Assembly (NCBI GenBank): GCA_023431405.1
Contig: JAEYVZ010000065.1
Coordinates: forward strand, 1 to 22,786
Reading direction: 5' to 3'
DNA from: Actinomycetes bacterium
GTDB lineage: Bacteria > Actinomycetota > Actinomycetes > Actinomycetales > Microbacteriaceae
DNA: 22,786 nt
This document shows positions 22,443-22,786 of this stretch, piece after piece (the first letter of the stretch is position 1; each line of letters starts with the position of its first letter). The notes beneath the pieces were generated by a model, which made no database searches, was not told the origin of the DNA, and was given only the letters and a program-made list of their open reading frames with translations. A program made the translations under genes and the position numbers.

Positions 22443-22786
22443 ATGCGCGCACGTCTCGCCACGGCATCCGTCATCGTGCTCCTGTGCGCCCTCACGGGGT
22501 GCGCGTCGGGGAGCCCTGCGCCAGGAGGTTCCATGTCTGAGCAGCCCTCGTCGGCGTCGCCGGCACCGAGCCCGTCGACGACAGCGGGAACGCGCGGACC
22601 GATCGGCCCGACCGGCACCCCCACCGACGTGCCTGCCGACCGATGGACGGCGATCCAGAACGACCTCAAGACGCGTGGCGTCGACGGGGTCCCCGAGCTC
22701 GTCTCCGCCGAGAGCATGGTGTTCACCGACGGCTCGCTCGGGTGCCCGAGCCCCGGCCAGTCGTACACGCAGGCCCTCGTCGACGG
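22443..22786 (+). CDS. Small lipoprotein, 3' partial
   Basis: This starts at ATG 22443 with a strong GAGGAGG site and runs off the window after 114 codons. A signal peptide (MRARLATASVIVLLCALTGC) has the lipobox LTGC with Cys20, so the protein would be lipid-anchored outside the cell. A low-complexity Ser/Pro/Ala/Thr/Gly linker covers about 23-65, then a folded part begins (DRWTAIQNDLKTRGV) and ends in DGSLGCPSPGQSYTQALVDG. The LGCP-PG-YTQAL pattern recalls small secreted actinobacterial proteins of unknown function. It does not look related to the catabolic genes and is probably the start of the flanking chromosomal region. Confidence 0.85.
   Translation, partial: MRARLATASVIVLLCALTGCASGSPAPGGSMSEQPSSASPAPSPSTTAGTRGPIGPTGTPTDVPADRWTAIQNDLKTRGVDGVPELVSAESMVFTDGSLGCPSPGQSYTQALVD

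Noticed and set aside
1..22786. tRNA, rRNA, CRISPR arrays, insertion sequences, attachment sites
   Set aside because: No direct-repeat array, transposase or integrase motif or structured RNA gene could be recognised by reading; the window is filled by metabolic genes.

Overview
This window is high-GC, almost fully coding DNA with short leaders, many 4-bp ATGA/GTGA overlaps and GTG starts. That style, together with IclR and LacI regulators and Sec/lipobox lipoproteins, fits a Gram-positive actinobacterium, most likely Microbacteriaceae (Microbacterium-like). The taxon is inferred from style; no rRNA or marker gene is present. I see no tRNA, rRNA, CRISPR array, insertion sequence or integrase, and no gene-free stretch longer than about 180 bp.

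Layout. (a) 1-869: the C-terminal part of a zinc-dependent alcohol dehydrogenase on +, cut by the window edge and preceded by a suspicious run of 15 C. (b) 900-3461: two paralogous IclR regulators flank an isocitrate-lyase/PEP-mutase-family lyase; the lyase and the second regulator diverge from a 54-96 bp region carrying a 20-bp imperfect palindrome. (c) 3485-16652 on -: one long, tightly coupled catabolic operon. In transcription order it holds a tandem-domain nitrilase, a five-gene branched-chain-amino-acid-type ABC importer (livH, livM, livG, livF, livK), two tandem SDR dehydrogenases, an FAD monooxygenase with an unusual C-terminal domain, a maleate-isomerase/arylmalonate-decarboxylase-family protein, a Dabb-domain protein, an isochorismatase-family protein, a third SDR and an alpha/beta hydrolase. 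(d) 16775-19077 on +: a LeuC-type dehydratase large subunit without a LeuD, overlapping a TIM-barrel isomerase-like gene; it diverges from the operon across a region with two perfect inverted repeats. (e) 19069-22346: a LacI regulator on -, diverging from a histidinol-dehydrogenase paralog and an SDR on +, with a LacI-type pseudo-palindrome between them. (f) 22443-22786: the start of a small lipoprotein.

Working model (inference): the ABC system imports a small, probably nitrogen-containing acid or amide. The nitrilase-family enzyme, SDRs, flavin monooxygenase, hydrolase and isomerase-like proteins convert it stepwise, and the lyase and LeuC-like hydratase feed carbon into central metabolism. 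The set resembles the lower nicotinate (nic) pathway in fold content (flavin hydroxylase, alpha/beta hydrolase, isochorismatase fold, maleate-isomerase fold), but no 2,5-dihydroxypyridine dioxygenase is present.

The most striking feature is that several operon proteins have lost the catalytic residues their families are known for. The isochorismatase-fold protein has Phe at the nucleophilic Cys, the maleate-isomerase-fold protein has neither catalytic Cys, the second nitrilase domain has Gly for Cys, and the domain fused to the monooxygenase looks like a PEP-mutase/isocitrate-lyase barrel without its metal and catalytic motifs. This suggests an undescribed pathway using re-purposed folds.
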